Source of the DNA: Desulfacinum hydrothermale DSM 13146
GTDB lineage: Bacteria > Desulfobacterota > Syntrophobacteria > Syntrophobacterales > DSM-9756
Length of the DNA stretch: 64,000 nucleotides
Assembly: GCF_900176285.1 (NCBI RefSeq)
Contig: NZ_FWXF01000015.1
Span: 1 to 64,000 of the forward strand
Reading direction: 5' to 3'
In this document: piece after piece, positions 7,868 through 17,614 of the stretch
How the letters are laid out: every line of letters begins with the position of its first letter
How positions within the stretch are numbered: the first letter of the stretch is position 1
Position numbers and translations under genes: made by a program
Notes under the pieces: model-generated
The model's database searches: none
The model's input: only the letters and a program-made list of their open reading frames with translations
Told to the model about the DNA's origin: nothing

Positions 7868-8884
7868 TTAGGCCCCGCCCCCCCACAGATGGCAGGCAAC
7901 CCAATGGTCCGAGCCCACCGGCACCTCGGTAGGCTCCACGTGCCGGCACACGTCCAGGGCCTCCGAGCACCGGGGATGGAATCGGCAGCCCGGCGGAATG
8001 TGGACCGGGCTGGGCACGTCTCCCGGCAAAAGCGCCAGGGGTCGGCGGCGTGTCGGATCCGGCGTGGGCACGGCGGCCATGAGCGCCCGGGTGTAGGGAT
8101 GGCGGGGGGCCGAAAAGAGCTGTCGGCGCGGAGCGCTTTCCACGATGCGGCCCAGGTACATGACCGCCACCCGGTGGCTCACGTGGCGAATGACGCTCAA
8201 GTCGTGGGAAATGAAGAGATAGGAATATCCTCTTCGGCGCTGCAGATCCTTGATGAGATTGAGGATCTGGGCCTGGACCGACACATCCAGGGCGGAAGTG
8301 GGCTCGTCCAAGACCACGAATTGAGGTCCAGTGATGAGGGCTCGGGCGATATTGATCCGCTGACGCTGTCCTCCGCTGAATTCGTGGGGATAGCGGTACA
8401 TGTGCTCGGGGCGAAGCCCCACCTCCGCCAGCATGGCCTCCACCCGCCGAGTCACCTCCGCTCCCCGAGCCAGCCTGTTCACTTCCAGCGGAAAGCCCAC
8501 GGCCTTTTTGATGAGCATGCGCGGATCCAGAGACGACTGCGGGTCCTGGAAGACCACCTGGATGTTTCGGCGCATGCGTCTTCTCTCCCGGCCGTCCAGT
8601 TTCATGATGTCTTGGCCCCTGTAGAAGACGCGGCCCGCCTCGGGGCGGTGGAGTCCCGAAAGGAGCATGCCCACCGTGGACTTGCCGCAGCCCGATTCGC
8701 CCACAAGACCCAGGGTTTCGCCTTGTCGCCCCTCAAAGCTTACACCGTCCACGGCCTTGACAAACACCTTCCGGCGCCCCCACAGGCCGGATCCGGCGGA
8801 AAAGTATTTCTTCAGCCCCACTGCGCGGATCACCACCCCGTCGCTCACCGCTTCCACCTTCCGCCGTTTGTGTACTCTGTCCAA
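7868..8884 (-). CDS. dppF: Peptide ABC transporter ATP-binding protein DppF/OppF
   Basis: About 338 residues with Walker [10 protein letters not shown]-loop [11 protein letters not shown], signature [14 protein letters not shown], Walker [13 protein letters not shown] and the oligopeptide-specific C-terminal Cys region ([17 protein letters not shown]), which may bind an Fe-S cluster in this family. The start is uncertain: a stop lies directly before the TTG at 8884, no strong ribosome site precedes it, and internal GTG codons are possible. It energises dppBC together with DppD. Confidence 0.9.
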   Translation of the reverse strand: MDRVHKRRKVEAVSDGVVIRAVGLKKYFSAGSGLWGRRKVFVKAVDGVSFEGRQGETLGLVGESGCGKSTVGMLLSGLHRPEAGRVFYRGQDIMKLDGRERRRMRRNIQVVFQDPQSSLDPRMLIKKAVGFPLEVNRLARGAEVTRRVEAMLAEVGLRPEHMYRYPHEFSGGQRQRINIARALITGPQFVVLDEPTSALDVSVQAQILNLIKDLQRRRGYSYLFISHDLSVIRHVSHRVAVMYLGRIVESAPRRQLFSAPRHPYTRALMAAVPTPDPTRRRPLALLPGDVPSPVHIPPGCRFHPRCSEALDVCRHVEPTEVPVGSDHWVACHLWGGGA

Positions 8885-8945
8885 CTAAAGGAGCGTCCAA
8901 TGCCTTCATCCACTTGTGTATTCATCGCCCGATCCCTGGCCCCCT

Positions 8946-9914
8946 TCACCGTATGCCATGACAAAAGACCCAATGGTCTTCGCCCACTTCCACCCCGGCC
9001 GGTTCCATCCTCCGGCACGGCTCCCCGGCCCCGTCGCAGCGCGGATGAAACCGGCAGCCGCCCGGGGGATCGATGAGGCCCGGCACCACGCCCGGGATGG
9101 AAGCCAGAAACTCCCGGTCCTCATCCAGGCTGGGAACCGCAGCCAGGAGCCCCCGCGTGTAGGGATGCCGCGGCGACTGAAACAAGGCCTCCACCGGCGC
9201 CGTTTCCACGATCTTTCCCGCATACATGACCGCCACCCGGTCGCACAAATGGGCCACCACCCCCAAATCGTGGGTGATGAAGAGCACGGACGTTTCCCGC
9301 GCCCGGGTCAGATCGCTCAGGATGTGCAGCACCTGGGCCTGCACGGTCACATCCAGGGCCGTTGTGGGCTCGTCGGCGATGAGAAGATCCGGCCGACAGG
9401 AAAGTTCCAAGGCGATCATCACCCGCTGGCGCATGCCGCCGGAAAGCTCGTGGGGGTATTTGCGCAGCACCGCCTCGGCATCGGGCATGCGCACCTGTGT
9501 GAGCATTTCCACACAGATCCGCCGGGCGGCCTTCCGGCTCACCTTCTGGTGGAGACGCACCACTTCCTCCATCTGGTTGCCCACGGTAAAGACCGGGTTG
9601 AGGCTCGTCATGGGTTCCTGGAAGATCATGGAGATGTCGTTTCCCCGGATGCGGCGCATCTCTTTCATGGGCAGCGCCAGCAGATCCCGGCCCTTGAACA
9701 GAATCCGGCCTCCTGAGATCTTGCCCGGTGGATCGGCGATGAGGCGCAAGATACTTCGCGCCAGCACCGATTTGCCGCAGCCCGTCTCCCCCACCAGCCC
9801 CAGGATCTCCCCGCGGCGGACCGAAAGCCACACGCCTTCCAGAGCCCGTACCACTCCCTGGTAGGTGAAGAACCGGACCGAAAGGTCCTGGATGCGCAGC
9901 AGATCGGTGTCCAA
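8946..9914 (-). CDS. dppD: Peptide ABC transporter ATP-binding protein DppD/OppD
   Basis: 322 residues: Walker A GETGCGKS, Q-loop FQEPMTSLNPVFTVG, signature SGGMRQRVMIALEL, Walker B LLIADEPTTALD, and the C-terminal [16 protein letters not shown] cysteine motif of Dpp/Opp ATPases. A TTG start just after the dppC stop follows AAGGTGAGG, so translation is likely coupled. Partner of DppF in the ATPase heterodimer. Confidence 0.92.
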   Translation of the reverse strand: MDTDLLRIQDLSVRFFTYQGVVRALEGVWLSVRRGEILGLVGETGCGKSVLARSILRLIADPPGKISGGRILFKGRDLLALPMKEMRRIRGNDISMIFQEPMTSLNPVFTVGNQMEEVVRLHQKVSRKAARRICVEMLTQVRMPDAEAVLRKYPHELSGGMRQRVMIALELSCRPDLLIADEPTTALDVTVQAQVLHILSDLTRARETSVLFITHDLGVVAHLCDRVAVMYAGKIVETAPVEALFQSPRHPYTRGLLAAVPSLDEDREFLASIPGVVPGLIDPPGGCRFHPRCDGAGEPCRRMEPAGVEVGEDHWVFCHGIR

Positions 9915-9917
9915 GCC

Positions 9918-10835
9918 TCACCTTCTGATTCGAGGATCCAGCACGTCCCGAAGGGCGTCGCCGAAGATATTGAAACCGATCACCGTCACCAGGATGAAGC
10001 ATCCCGGGAAGGTGGCGTACCACCACTGGTCCATGAGAAACTTTCGGCCCACGCTGATCATGGCCCCCCATTCCGGGGTGGGCGGCTGGGCCCCCAGGCC
10101 GATGAAACTCAAGGAGGACGCGATCAAAATCGTCTCTCCCACCACCAGGGTGCCCAGAACGATCACCGACGACAGGCAGTTGGGGATCACATGGTGCAAG
10201 ATGATCCAACCGTGTCCGGCCCCTGACACCTTGGCGGCGGCGATGAAAGGCTTTTCGCGGACGGCCAGCGCCTCACCGCGCACCAGGCGGGCGAACTTGG
10301 GGATCATGACGAAGGCCACGGCCATGATGGCGTTGCGCAGGCTCGGTCCCAAGGCCGCCGCCAAGGCCATCGCCAGCACCAGGGACGGAAAGGAGAGCAC
10401 GATGTCCAGGCAGCGCATGATCGCATCGTCCAGCTTGCCACCCACATAGCCCGCCACCGCTCCCAGAACCGTTCCCAGGCCTCCTGCGATGCCCACCACC
10501 AGAAGTCCGATTCGAAGGGATATCCGGGCGCCGAAAAGCACACGGCTGAAGATGTCCCGGCCCAATTCGTCGGTACCGAAAAGGTGATGCCAGGACGGGG
10601 AAGAAAGCCGCTCGCTCAGGCTGATCCGGATGGGATCGTGGGGAGCGATCCAGGGTGCAGCAAGGGCCAGGAAGACCATGGCGGCGATGATGCAAGAGCC
10701 CGCGACGGCGGACGGGTTCCGGCGAAGCAGCCCCAGGGTGAAGACGAATTCGCGGAGCTGCCATGCGTGTTCTTCCTGAAAACGCCGCCACCATTCCATG
10801 GGATCAATACCGGATCTGGGGGTTGAGGAAGGCAT
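9918..10835 (-). CDS. dppC: Peptide ABC transporter permease DppC
   Basis: About 305 residues with a long N-terminal cytoplasmic segment, then six membrane segments and the EAA-like loop (RLVRGEALAVREKPFIAAAKVSGAG) that contacts the ATPases. HLFGTDELGRDIFSRVLFGARISL is the classic DppC/OppC signature. If translation starts at the first ATG it overlaps dppB by 32 bp; an ATG 36 bp further in (10799) would fall just after the dppB stop. Neither has a strong ribosome site. Confidence 0.92.
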   Translation of the reverse strand: MPSSTPRSGIDPMEWWRRFQEEHAWQLREFVFTLGLLRRNPSAVAGSCIIAAMVFLALAAPWIAPHDPIRISLSERLSSPSWHHLFGTDELGRDIFSRVLFGARISLRIGLLVVGIAGGLGTVLGAVAGYVGGKLDDAIMRCLDIVLSFPSLVLAMALAAALGPSLRNAIMAVAFVMIPKFARLVRGEALAVREKPFIAAAKVSGAGHGWIILHHVIPNCLSSVIVLGTLVVGETILIASSLSFIGLGAQPPTPEWGAMISVGRKFLMDQWWYATFPGCFILVTVIGFNIFGDALRDVLDPRIRR

Positions 10836-11814
10836 AGATCACGTCCACCGTCAGGTTGATGAACACGTAGGAAAGGGAGACCACCAGGGTGAATCCCATG
10901 ATGGCGGGAAAATCGAGGAAATTGACCGAGTCCACCACGTACTTTCCCATTCCGGGCCAGTCGAAGATGGTCTCGGTCAGGATGGCACCTCCCAGGAGTT
11001 CCCCCACCGAAAGGCCCGCGATGGTGACGGTGGGGATGAGGGAATTCTTCAGGCAATGTTTGAGGATCACCACGGCCTCGGCAAGGCCGTTGGCCCGGGC
11101 CGTGGTGACGTAGTCCTGTTCCATGACGGCGATCATGGACGAGCGCACGATCCGGGTGATGACCGCCAGATAGACATAGGAAAGGCAGAAGGCCGGCAAG
11201 ATGATGTGGCTCAAGGCGTTGAAAAAGACGGGGCCGTTTCCTTCCAGCAGGGCGTCCACCAGGTAGAGGCCGGTGACGGAAGCGGGTGGATCCAGTCCCA
11301 CGTCCAGTCGACCGGAACCGGGAAGCCACTGGAGGTTCCGGTAAAAGAGCAGAAGAAGCATCAAGCCCAGCCAAAAGACGGGCATGGACACTCCGCACAC
11401 GGAAAAGACCCGGGAGGCGTGATCCACAGGGCGGTTTCGACGCACGGCGGAAAGAATGCCCAAGGGCAGTCCCACCACCAGGCACAGGCTCATGCTGGCC
11501 AGGGTGAGTTCCAAGGTGGCGGGAAAAAAGTCCTTCAGATCCTCCGCCACGGGCCGCTGGCTCCGCACGGATCGCCCCAGGTCTCCGTGCAGAAGCCCCC
11601 ACATGTAGCGCAGGTACTGTTCATGGAGGGGCCGGTCCAGGCCCATGGACCGTCGCAGGTTTTCCACCGCCTCGCGACTCGCCTTCTGGCCCGCCATCAT
11701 ACGGGCCGGATCGCCCGGGATGGCGTGGGAGATGACAAAGACGAGCGCCGTCACCCCCAGGAGCACGGGAATGAGGTGCAGCAGGCGTTTGGCGATGTAG
11801 CGCAACAGTCGCAT
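10804..11814 (-). CDS. dppB: Peptide ABC transporter permease DppB
   Basis: 336 residues starting with the family signature LRYIAKRLLHLIPVLLGVTALVF, six membrane segments and the EAA loop (YVTTARANGLAEAVVILKHCLKNSLIP). It forms the membrane channel with DppC. Co-directional with the binding protein 27 bp upstream and overlapping dppC. Confidence 0.93.
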   Translation of the reverse strand: MRLLRYIAKRLLHLIPVLLGVTALVFVISHAIPGDPARMMAGQKASREAVENLRRSMGLDRPLHEQYLRYMWGLLHGDLGRSVRSQRPVAEDLKDFFPATLELTLASMSLCLVVGLPLGILSAVRRNRPVDHASRVFSVCGVSMPVFWLGLMLLLLFYRNLQWLPGSGRLDVGLDPPASVTGLYLVDALLEGNGPVFFNALSHIILPAFCLSYVYLAVITRIVRSSMIAVMEQDYVTTARANGLAEAVVILKHCLKNSLIPTVTIAGLSVGELLGGAILTETIFDWPGMGKYVVDSVNFLDFPAIMGFTLVVSLSYVFINLTVDVIYAFLNPQIRY

Positions 11815-11841
11815 GACTGGCCCGGTTCCCTCCCAATACCA

Positions 11842-13395
11842 CTATTGCTTGTAAATGGACTCGAAGTTGTACATGGATTCCAGCATGGGGTTGTACACAT
11901 AGCCCTTTACGTTCTTGCGCATGGGAACGATGGTCTGGGTCTGGTAGAGGAAGATGTAGGGAGCGTCGGTCATGATAATGTCCTGAGCATCGCCGTAGAG
12001 CCGAATCCGTGCCTCCTGATCGCTCAGAGCCAGGGCCTTTCGGATGAGCGCGTCCACCTTCTCGTTCTTATAGAAACTGCGGTTGCCGGGAAGGCCCCAG
12101 TTGTTGGAATCGAACCAGAAGTTCATGAACATGGACGGATCGGCGTAATCGGGGCTCCACGCCCCCAAGCAAAGCTCGAAATCGCCGCGGTCGATCTTGT
12201 CGCGCAGGGTGGGATTGGCCATGAGCTGGAGCTTCAGGTTGACGCCGATATCGGCGAAGTTGCTCTGGAGGATCGTGGCGATCTGTTCCCAGGTGGGGCG
12301 CCGTTCCGAGTAGATGAGCGTGAGCTGCAGGCGGGAGACACCGGCCTTCTTCAACAGCTCTTTGGCCTTGGCCACGTTGCGATGGTACTGGAAGACCTCG
12401 GGTTTGTGACCCCACATGCCTTTGGGAATGGGCCCGCGCATCTGCACGCCGTTTCCCTGGAGCACGTAGTCGATGATGCCCTTGTAGTCCACCGCGTAGT
12501 TCAGCGCCTGGCGCACCAAGGGGTTGTCCAGCGGCGGCTTTTGGCAGTTGAGGTAGACGTATTCCACCAGCTGGGACGGATAGCGCCGGACCACCAGATC
12601 GGGGTTCTTTTCCAGGGCGGGGATCTGGTCGATCAGGATGCCTTCCGCGATGTCGATGTCGCCGCGTTCCAGGGCCATGCGCCGGTCGGAGGATTCCCGC
12701 ATGAAGCGGATGACCACCCGCTTGAGCCGGGGCGCTCCGCCCCAATAGTCGGGCTTGGCCTCCAGCACGCAGCGCTCACCCCGGATCCACTCCTTGAGCC
12801 GGAAGGGACCGCTGCCGTCCGTGTGTTGGGCCAGCCAGCCCTGGGCCAGATCCCCGCCCTTTTCGTTCTTCATGACGGCGGGATTGACGATGGAGGCAGC
12901 ATCCGTTGCCAAAGTCTGAAGGAAGGGCCCGAAGGGGTTCTTGAGAGTGATCTTCACCGTGTAATCGTCCACCACGTCCACGGTCTGGATGGCGCCCAGG
13001 TTGTCCGCGGGACCCTTGCCGATCTTGAGCACCCTCTCGAAGGAAAATTTCACGGCCCGCGCATCCAGGGGCGTGCCATCGTCAAACCGGATGCCTTTTC
13101 GGATCTTAAACGTCCAGACCCTGCCGTCCTCGGACACCTGCCACGATTCGGCGGCCATGGGTTCCACCTCCGTGGAGCCTTGCCCGTTGACCACTTTGTA
13201 CTTCACCAGGCGGTCGTAGCATGGGTAGATCTGGCGCCAGTCGTAATTGTCGCTGGAAACCGCCGGGTCCAGCAGGTGGATGTCCGACGAGACGCCCACC
13301 ACCAGGGTGTCCGGCGGCGTGCCCGCCCGGGCGCTCCCGGAAAACCAAAGTGCCGCCAGCACACAGATGGCAGCCAAAAAGCGTGTCCTTCTCAT
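11842..13395 (-). CDS. dppA: Peptide-binding lipoprotein-like/periplasmic protein (SBP family 5)
   Basis: 517 residues. A Sec signal peptide (RRTRFLAAICVLAALWFSGSARA) is followed by the family-5 solute-binding fold: TLVVGVSSDIHLLDPA, AESWQVSEDGRVWTFKIRKG, QALNYAVDYKGI. It captures peptides in the periplasm for DppBCDF. AAGGAGG lies five bases before ATG. It is the first gene of a six-gene operon ending with the M55 peptidase. No lipobox cysteine is seen. Confidence 0.92.
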   Translation of the reverse strand: MRRTRFLAAICVLAALWFSGSARAGTPPDTLVVGVSSDIHLLDPAVSSDNYDWRQIYPCYDRLVKYKVVNGQGSTEVEPMAAESWQVSEDGRVWTFKIRKGIRFDDGTPLDARAVKFSFERVLKIGKGPADNLGAIQTVDVVDDYTVKITLKNPFGPFLQTLATDAASIVNPAVMKNEKGGDLAQGWLAQHTDGSGPFRLKEWIRGERCVLEAKPDYWGGAPRLKRVVIRFMRESSDRRMALERGDIDIAEGILIDQIPALEKNPDLVVRRYPSQLVEYVYLNCQKPPLDNPLVRQALNYAVDYKGIIDYVLQGNGVQMRGPIPKGMWGHKPEVFQYHRNVAKAKELLKKAGVSRLQLTLIYSERRPTWEQIATILQSNFADIGVNLKLQLMANPTLRDKIDRGDFELCLGAWSPDYADPSMFMNFWFDSNNWGLPGNRSFYKNEKVDALIRKALALSDQEARIRLYGDAQDIIMTDAPYIFLYQTQTIVPMRKNVKGYVYNPMLESMYNFESIYKQ

Positions 13396-13458
13396 GGCGT
13401 CCTCCTTCTCTTTGTGGGTTCTGGGCCGTCATGTCTCCTTGAAACAAACGGTGGCGCC

Positions 13459-14025
13459 TCACGGTTCGACCGGTCTCGGCCTCAGCGCCTTCTTTTCGGG
13501 CGACACCTTCATGGACCGGAGGGGTAGGCGGCGGGCCCCTTGGCTCATCCCCCTGGAAAGCAGCACCACCCGCAAGACGTCACCCGGGATCGCCCCCTTG
13601 AAGGCCCTCGCCTCATACCTGACCGTCGCACCATGTTCCTGCCAGCCATCGGACAAACTCCAACTGGCGATGGGCATAAAACCAGGAGGCTGCCCCCGCA
13701 CCGTGGACAACCTCACGAGCGGATCCGAGTTCGCCCGCGTTCACTACAGACAGGTGAACAGCGCTTACCGCCCTATCCACGAGCTCGATGCCAATCCGTA
13801 CCACGGAGGAATCTTCGGACAGCGTCGGGCGCCGATGACAGTCGGGGTGCGAATACCCCAGCGGAAAGGCATCTGACCACGCCGCGCTGGTGCGGTCAAC
13901 CCGCCGCGCAACACGAACATTTCCAGATTCGCGTCCAGGTGGAAGAAACGATCGTAAATCGACATAGGCATAATGCACCCCAAGGCACGGCTAAACGCCA
14001 CAAGGAAGGTGCGGCGTCTTTCCAA
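13459..14025 (-). pseudogene. Decayed gene in several frames, unknown
   Basis: Three consecutive frames carry protein-like sequence: PMSIYDRFFHLDANLEMFV, then LSEDSSVVRIGIELVDRAVS and VHLSVVNAGELGS, then PPGFMPIASWSLSDGWQEHG and VRYEARAFKGAIPGDVLRVV with a basic tail. No single frame spans the stretch. It could be one gene with two frameshifts, lying downstream of the QueG-like gene. I do not recognise the family, and the call is tentative. Confidence 0.3.
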
Positions 14026-15081
14026 TTACACATCCTCATACAGGATCCGTCGCTCGGGATGCATGGCATCCAGGATCGTCCGCGCTTCGTGGGGCGTCAC
14101 GGCTTTTCGTGTCCCATCGGCCATCTGCACCACCACCCCCGAATGGCGCAACAGTTGGTAGCGGCGTTTCCGCTCTTCCCTGCTCGGATGGCAGATCAGC
14201 ATGCAGTGGCCACAAGAGAACCGAAGCTTTTCGTCCATGAAAAAGAAGTAGCGGCCGCCTTCCGATGCGGGCCAGCTCGCGTGGGCCTTCTGCATGCGTT
14301 CGTAGGCGGCCGGAAGGTCTTCGTCGCGATCCGGCACGGGAAACCTGCCGGGGGACCAGGTGGACCATTTCCCCGATGGGTGCAGCCCGGTGTAGCCGCT
14401 ACAGACCAGATCGCATCGTCCATAATGGCGCCGTCCGGAATAGGCGATTTCCACGCCTCCCAGCACCACCCTGGTGGTGTTCCGAAAGTCCATGAATCCT
14501 GAGGCGCAGGCCGCCCGGCACAGGCCGCAGCGATCGCAGTAGCTTTCCTCCGGCGCCAGGGGCTCCGTGGGCGCCAAGTCCGCTTCGGTCACCACCGTTC
14601 CCAGGATCACCGCGGCGCCATGGTCCTTAGTGATCACGTTGCCGGAAAAGCCCATGTGGCCCACGCCGGAGCGAACCGCCAGGTAGCGGTGGGCGATATC
14701 GGGATAGTAGCTATCCGCCGGACAGCCATTCCCGGATTGGGAGCTCGCAGGTCGAAAGACGTTGTTCGCGGCCACGGCCGCCGACGGGTATCCCTTCTGG
14801 GCAAGGAAATTGGCCAGGTGCAGGGCAATGCCGCTGGCCACCGTATTGGCCCGCACGTAGGCCCGCTCCAGGGAAAGACGGTCTTCTTTGCGGAGATAGC
14901 CGTCAATGGGAGCGGGATCCATGGGCACGGCGAAAACCACCGCCGAACGGGCCTGGGGTAGCACGTAGGACAGATCCGTGGAAGGAGGGCCCCCGCTCAG
15001 GGTTCGGGGCGTGACGATCCCCGCGGCACAGGCCCCTTCGATTTCGGCGAATTCCCGCACGATCCGGCTCAATTCCGCCAT
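14026..15081 (-). CDS. QueG-like 4Fe-4S double-cluster protein
   Basis: 351 residues. The N-terminal half resembles the epoxyqueuosine reductase fold (QARSAVVFAVPMD, RYLAVRSGVGHMGFSGNVIT, AAVILGTVVTEADL), followed by a ferredoxin motif CDRCGLCRAACASG and a second cluster-like region CGHCMLICHP. It lacks the HEAT-repeat tail of true QueG and more closely resembles the stand-alone QueG-like Fe-S proteins associated with reductive or cobalamin-dependent chemistry in anaerobes. AAAGGAGC precedes ATG. Substrate unknown. Confidence 0.75.
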   Translation of the reverse strand: MAELSRIVREFAEIEGACAAGIVTPRTLSGGPPSTDLSYVLPQARSAVVFAVPMDPAPIDGYLRKEDRLSLERAYVRANTVASGIALHLANFLAQKGYPSAAVAANNVFRPASSQSGNGCPADSYYPDIAHRYLAVRSGVGHMGFSGNVITKDHGAAVILGTVVTEADLAPTEPLAPEESYCDRCGLCRAACASGFMDFRNTTRVVLGGVEIAYSGRRHYGRCDLVCSGYTGLHPSGKWSTWSPGRFPVPDRDEDLPAAYERMQKAHASWPASEGGRYFFFMDEKLRFSCGHCMLICHPSREERKRRYQLLRHSGVVVQMADGTRKAVTPHEARTILDAMHPERRILYEDV

Positions 15082-15671
15082 GAAAGCTCCTTTGTATGGA
15101 TGGGATCCGAACTTTCTGCCATTGGGATTTCCAGCCTTCCCACCGCATCACGGCTCACTCTTGACTCATCACTCGATTGGTTGTGGCGCCACCCCGCAAT
15201 GGTCGCTCCCATGGAACAGGATCGCAAAAACGGCGCCTTAACCTATGTTTGTCACTTTTTTGTGTAACTTGTTCTTATTCTTAGAATGTGGTTTTTCATT
15301 CTTCCCTACAAATTTTCAATCGAGGCTCAGGACCCTTTCCAAGGGGCTGATCGGGAGTCTGAGGGCATTGTAAATTTTCACATGGATCGGCTCCGGCTCA
15401 GAAGTATTTCGGACGTGGATCATTTGCCCCTTGTCAGTGATCATGGTAGTGGCCACCCGTGTAGAGCCCTGAATTGATGGTGCCTCCCTTGTTTTTGGAT
15501 CGTAAATCTGGCATGTGCGTTTTATTGGAAGGGCAACCCAGCAGCAACTGCTCACCGGCCGGGTGCGGCTCGTGAAGCCGGAATTGACGCCATGAAACAC
15601 CAACCTTGTAGGCTGGGACCCTGCGGTTCAGGGCGGAAGGTATTGCCGAGCCAGAGCTCGGCGTTCCCAGG
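15082..15671. other. Intergenic region with AT-rich tract and dispersed repeat
   Basis: No gene is well supported. A minus-strand open frame (15316-15603) contains PIHVKIYNALRLP, which is encoded by a 28-bp sequence repeated exactly at 54678-54705. An AT-rich tract around 15241-15305 could hold promoters but I see no clear -35/-10 pair. The rest resembles degraded repeat DNA. Confidence 0.4.
15363..15390. repeat. 28-bp dispersed repeat, copy 1
   Basis: GGGCATTGTAAATTTTCACA and the following TGGATCGG are identical, in the same orientation, to 54678-54705. The flanks differ after a few bases. Both copies lie in gene-free DNA, and the second abuts a composite mobile-repeat region. Confidence 0.8.
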
Positions 15672-16268
15672 TTAAGATGGAAGCATGCCCAAGTAGGCGT
15701 TGAGGCCCGTCAGAAGCATCTGGATGGACAGAGCCACCAGAATCATGCCCATGAGACGTTCGATGGCGATCAGCCCCCGGGCTCCCAGTCGAGCCGCCAT
15801 CTGACTCCCGAAAAAGACGATCGCGGCTGTCACGGCCCAGGCCAGGGTGAGCGCCATTAACCATTCGGGCCACCGGTGTGGCTCCCGATTCATGAGCAGC
15901 AGCTCCACCGCCAACAGGGAGGGACCTGCGATGTAGGGAACCGCCAGCGGCACCACGAAGGGCTCTCCTTCCACCTCCTCTTTCCAAGCCTGCGGAGACG
16001 GTGGAAAGACCATGCGCACGGCGATGAGAAAAAGCAAAACACCCCCTGCCAGGGTGAGCGCCGGCTCGGAAATCTCCAGCACGGCGAGCAAGGGCCTGCC
16101 GGAAAAGAGGAAGAGAACCATGAGCCCATAGGCGATCAGCAGTTCCCGAAGGATCACCTGCTTGCGCCGCTGCGGGTGCACCTTCGCCAACGCGGCCACG
16201 AAGAAGGGAACATTTCCAAAGGGATCGATCACCACGATAAGCAGCACGAAGGCGGAGTAGAAGGTCAT
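15672..16268 (-). CDS. MarC family integral membrane protein
   Basis: 198 residues with six hydrophobic segments. The start FVLLIVVIDPFGNVPFFVA and the later PLAVPYIAGPSLLAVELLL and RLMGMILVALSIQMLLTG match the MarC/YchE family. The function of the family is not established; a link to multiple antibiotic resistance was withdrawn. The ribosome site is weak (GAGAGCTC). It is the last gene in the same direction as the small Cys-rich gene upstream. Confidence 0.85.
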   Translation of the reverse strand: MTFYSAFVLLIVVIDPFGNVPFFVAALAKVHPQRRKQVILRELLIAYGLMVLFLFSGRPLLAVLEISEPALTLAGGVLLFLIAVRMVFPPSPQAWKEEVEGEPFVVPLAVPYIAGPSLLAVELLLMNREPHRWPEWLMALTLAWAVTAAIVFFGSQMAARLGARGLIAIERLMGMILVALSIQMLLTGLNAYLGMLPS

Positions 16269-16314
16269 GAGCTCTCACGCGGGAGGAAGGGTTGCAGGAA
16301 AGGAGGCACGAAAA

Positions 16315-16632
16315 TCAGCGACACACCTCGCGCCGACACAGGGCCTTGACCTGGTCGTGTACGATGGGCTTGCACAGGGAACAGTCCCGTTTCTTCCAGG
16401 CCAGCCGATAATAGCACCACCCGTGCACCCCAGCGGCGTTGGGCCAATAGCGAAGGATGTTTTCGCACAATTCCGGCTCTTCCCGTTTTTCCACCGCCTC
16501 TTGGTAACACCAGGGCGCGCGGACTTCGTCCCGGCATTGGACGTAAATGGGATCGTCCGTCTGGGCCCCAGCAGGGCTCCATAGGACCATGACCCCCACG
16601 GCCAGCGCCCAAAGCCACCTGAACCCGTTCAT
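16315..16632 (-). CDS. Small secreted cysteine-rich protein
   Basis: 105 residues. ATG with GGGAGGAG upstream starts a signal peptide (MNGFRWLWALAVGVMVLWSPAGAQ). The mature part holds eight cysteines (YVQCRD, APWCYQE, ELCENI, HGWCYYR, DCSLCKPI, ALCRREVC), suggesting disulfides in the periplasm. I do not recognise the family. It sits just downstream of the PspA gene on the same strand. Confidence 0.65.
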   Translation of the reverse strand: MNGFRWLWALAVGVMVLWSPAGAQTDDPIYVQCRDEVRAPWCYQEAVEKREEPELCENILRYWPNAAGVHGWCYYRLAWKKRDCSLCKPIVHDQVKALCRREVCR

Positions 16633-16837
16633 GGCAATCTCCTCCCGGTCGTGATGATGAACCTTGTCGGCGGCTCCATGGCTCATCCCTACGCCATACC
16701 TGGAGCCGCCCTCACCCGACCCCTCCGCACGGAAGCAGGGCGCACCTCCGGAGCCACGAACACCGAAAAAGGTTCCCGGCCCGGTGTGCCCTCACGCCGG
16801 CCCCGGCCGATGGATCCCCGCCCGGATGTCACGCCCC

Positions 16838-17554
16838 TTATGCGCCTCCGAGACCCATCTTCTTTTTGAGGGCCTCCAGTTCCGCGGCCGTATCCGGCGC
16901 CGGGGTTGATGCCGCCAGGGCCTGGTCGATCTTGGTATCGAGACCGCCCCCGGTGGTGGCCAGCTCCCCGTAGGCCTGGGCCAGCGACTCCTCTTCCTGG
17001 ACTTTCTGCTTCATGCGCTCCAGGGTGGCCAGGGTGCCGGAAGAGTCCACCTTGGCCAGCTGCTGGTTGATCTTGCGCATGGACTTGGCCGTCTTGGCCC
17101 GAGCCTTGAGCGTGATCAGTTCGTTTTCGTAGGTGGTGATCTGATTCTTCAAGTTGTCCACCTTGGTCTGCAGTTGGGTGGCCATGTTGTGCTGGGCCTG
17201 ATGGTCCTGGAGAAGCTGGGCGGCTCGGGCCTCCAGTTCCTTCTTCTTGCCCAGGGCCTCCATGGCCAATCGTTCGGCCTCCGCCGGGTCCAGCTGACCT
17301 TCCTGGGCCTTTTGCAAAAGAAGCATGGCCTTTCTTTCGTAGTCGGCGGCTCCCTTGGCGGCGTCGTCCGCTTGTTTCTTGAGCCGTATAGCCAGCGACT
17401 TCACTTCCGCCAGACTTTGCATGGCGGTGGTCAGGTCCTTTTTGAGATCCCGAATGCCCTGCTCGGTCATCTTGATGGGATCCTCCATCTTGTCCACCAC
17501 GGCATGGGCTTCCGATTGCCCGATCTTGAAAAGCCTTTGCAGCAAACTCGCCAT
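16838..17554 (-). CDS. PspA/IM30 (bacterial ESCRT-III-like) protein
   Basis: About 238 residues of almost pure coiled coil: ASLLQRLFKIGQSEAHAVVD, DPIKMTEQGIRDLKKDL, then long Glu/Lys/Gln-rich helices and a C-terminal AELEALKKKMGLG motif typical of the YjfJ branch of the PspA family. Two adjacent ATGs follow AAGGAGAC; I take the second (17554). PspA proteins form membrane-repairing polymers. It is the end of a cluster that includes a K+ channel, a YbjN-like protein, an aminopropyltransferase and DUF350, matching the YjfIJKL association. Confidence 0.88.
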   Translation of the reverse strand: MASLLQRLFKIGQSEAHAVVDKMEDPIKMTEQGIRDLKKDLTTAMQSLAEVKSLAIRLKKQADDAAKGAADYERKAMLLLQKAQEGQLDPAEAERLAMEALGKKKELEARAAQLLQDHQAQHNMATQLQTKVDNLKNQITTYENELITLKARAKTAKSMRKINQQLAKVDSSGTLATLERMKQKVQEEESLAQAYGELATTGGGLDTKIDQALAASTPAPDTAAELEALKKKMGLGGA

Positions 17555-17614
17555 CATTGTCTCCTTGTAGGTTTGTGCCTGCCTTTGGTCTGTGTGGGAC
17601 AACCCCGCGCCCAG

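Noticed and set aside
10798-13527. Very long plus-strand open frame (over 900 codons) opposite dppB and dppA
   Set aside because: It is antisense to well-supported transporter genes, rich in His, Gly and Arg, and has no family motif. High GC keeps the antisense frame open.
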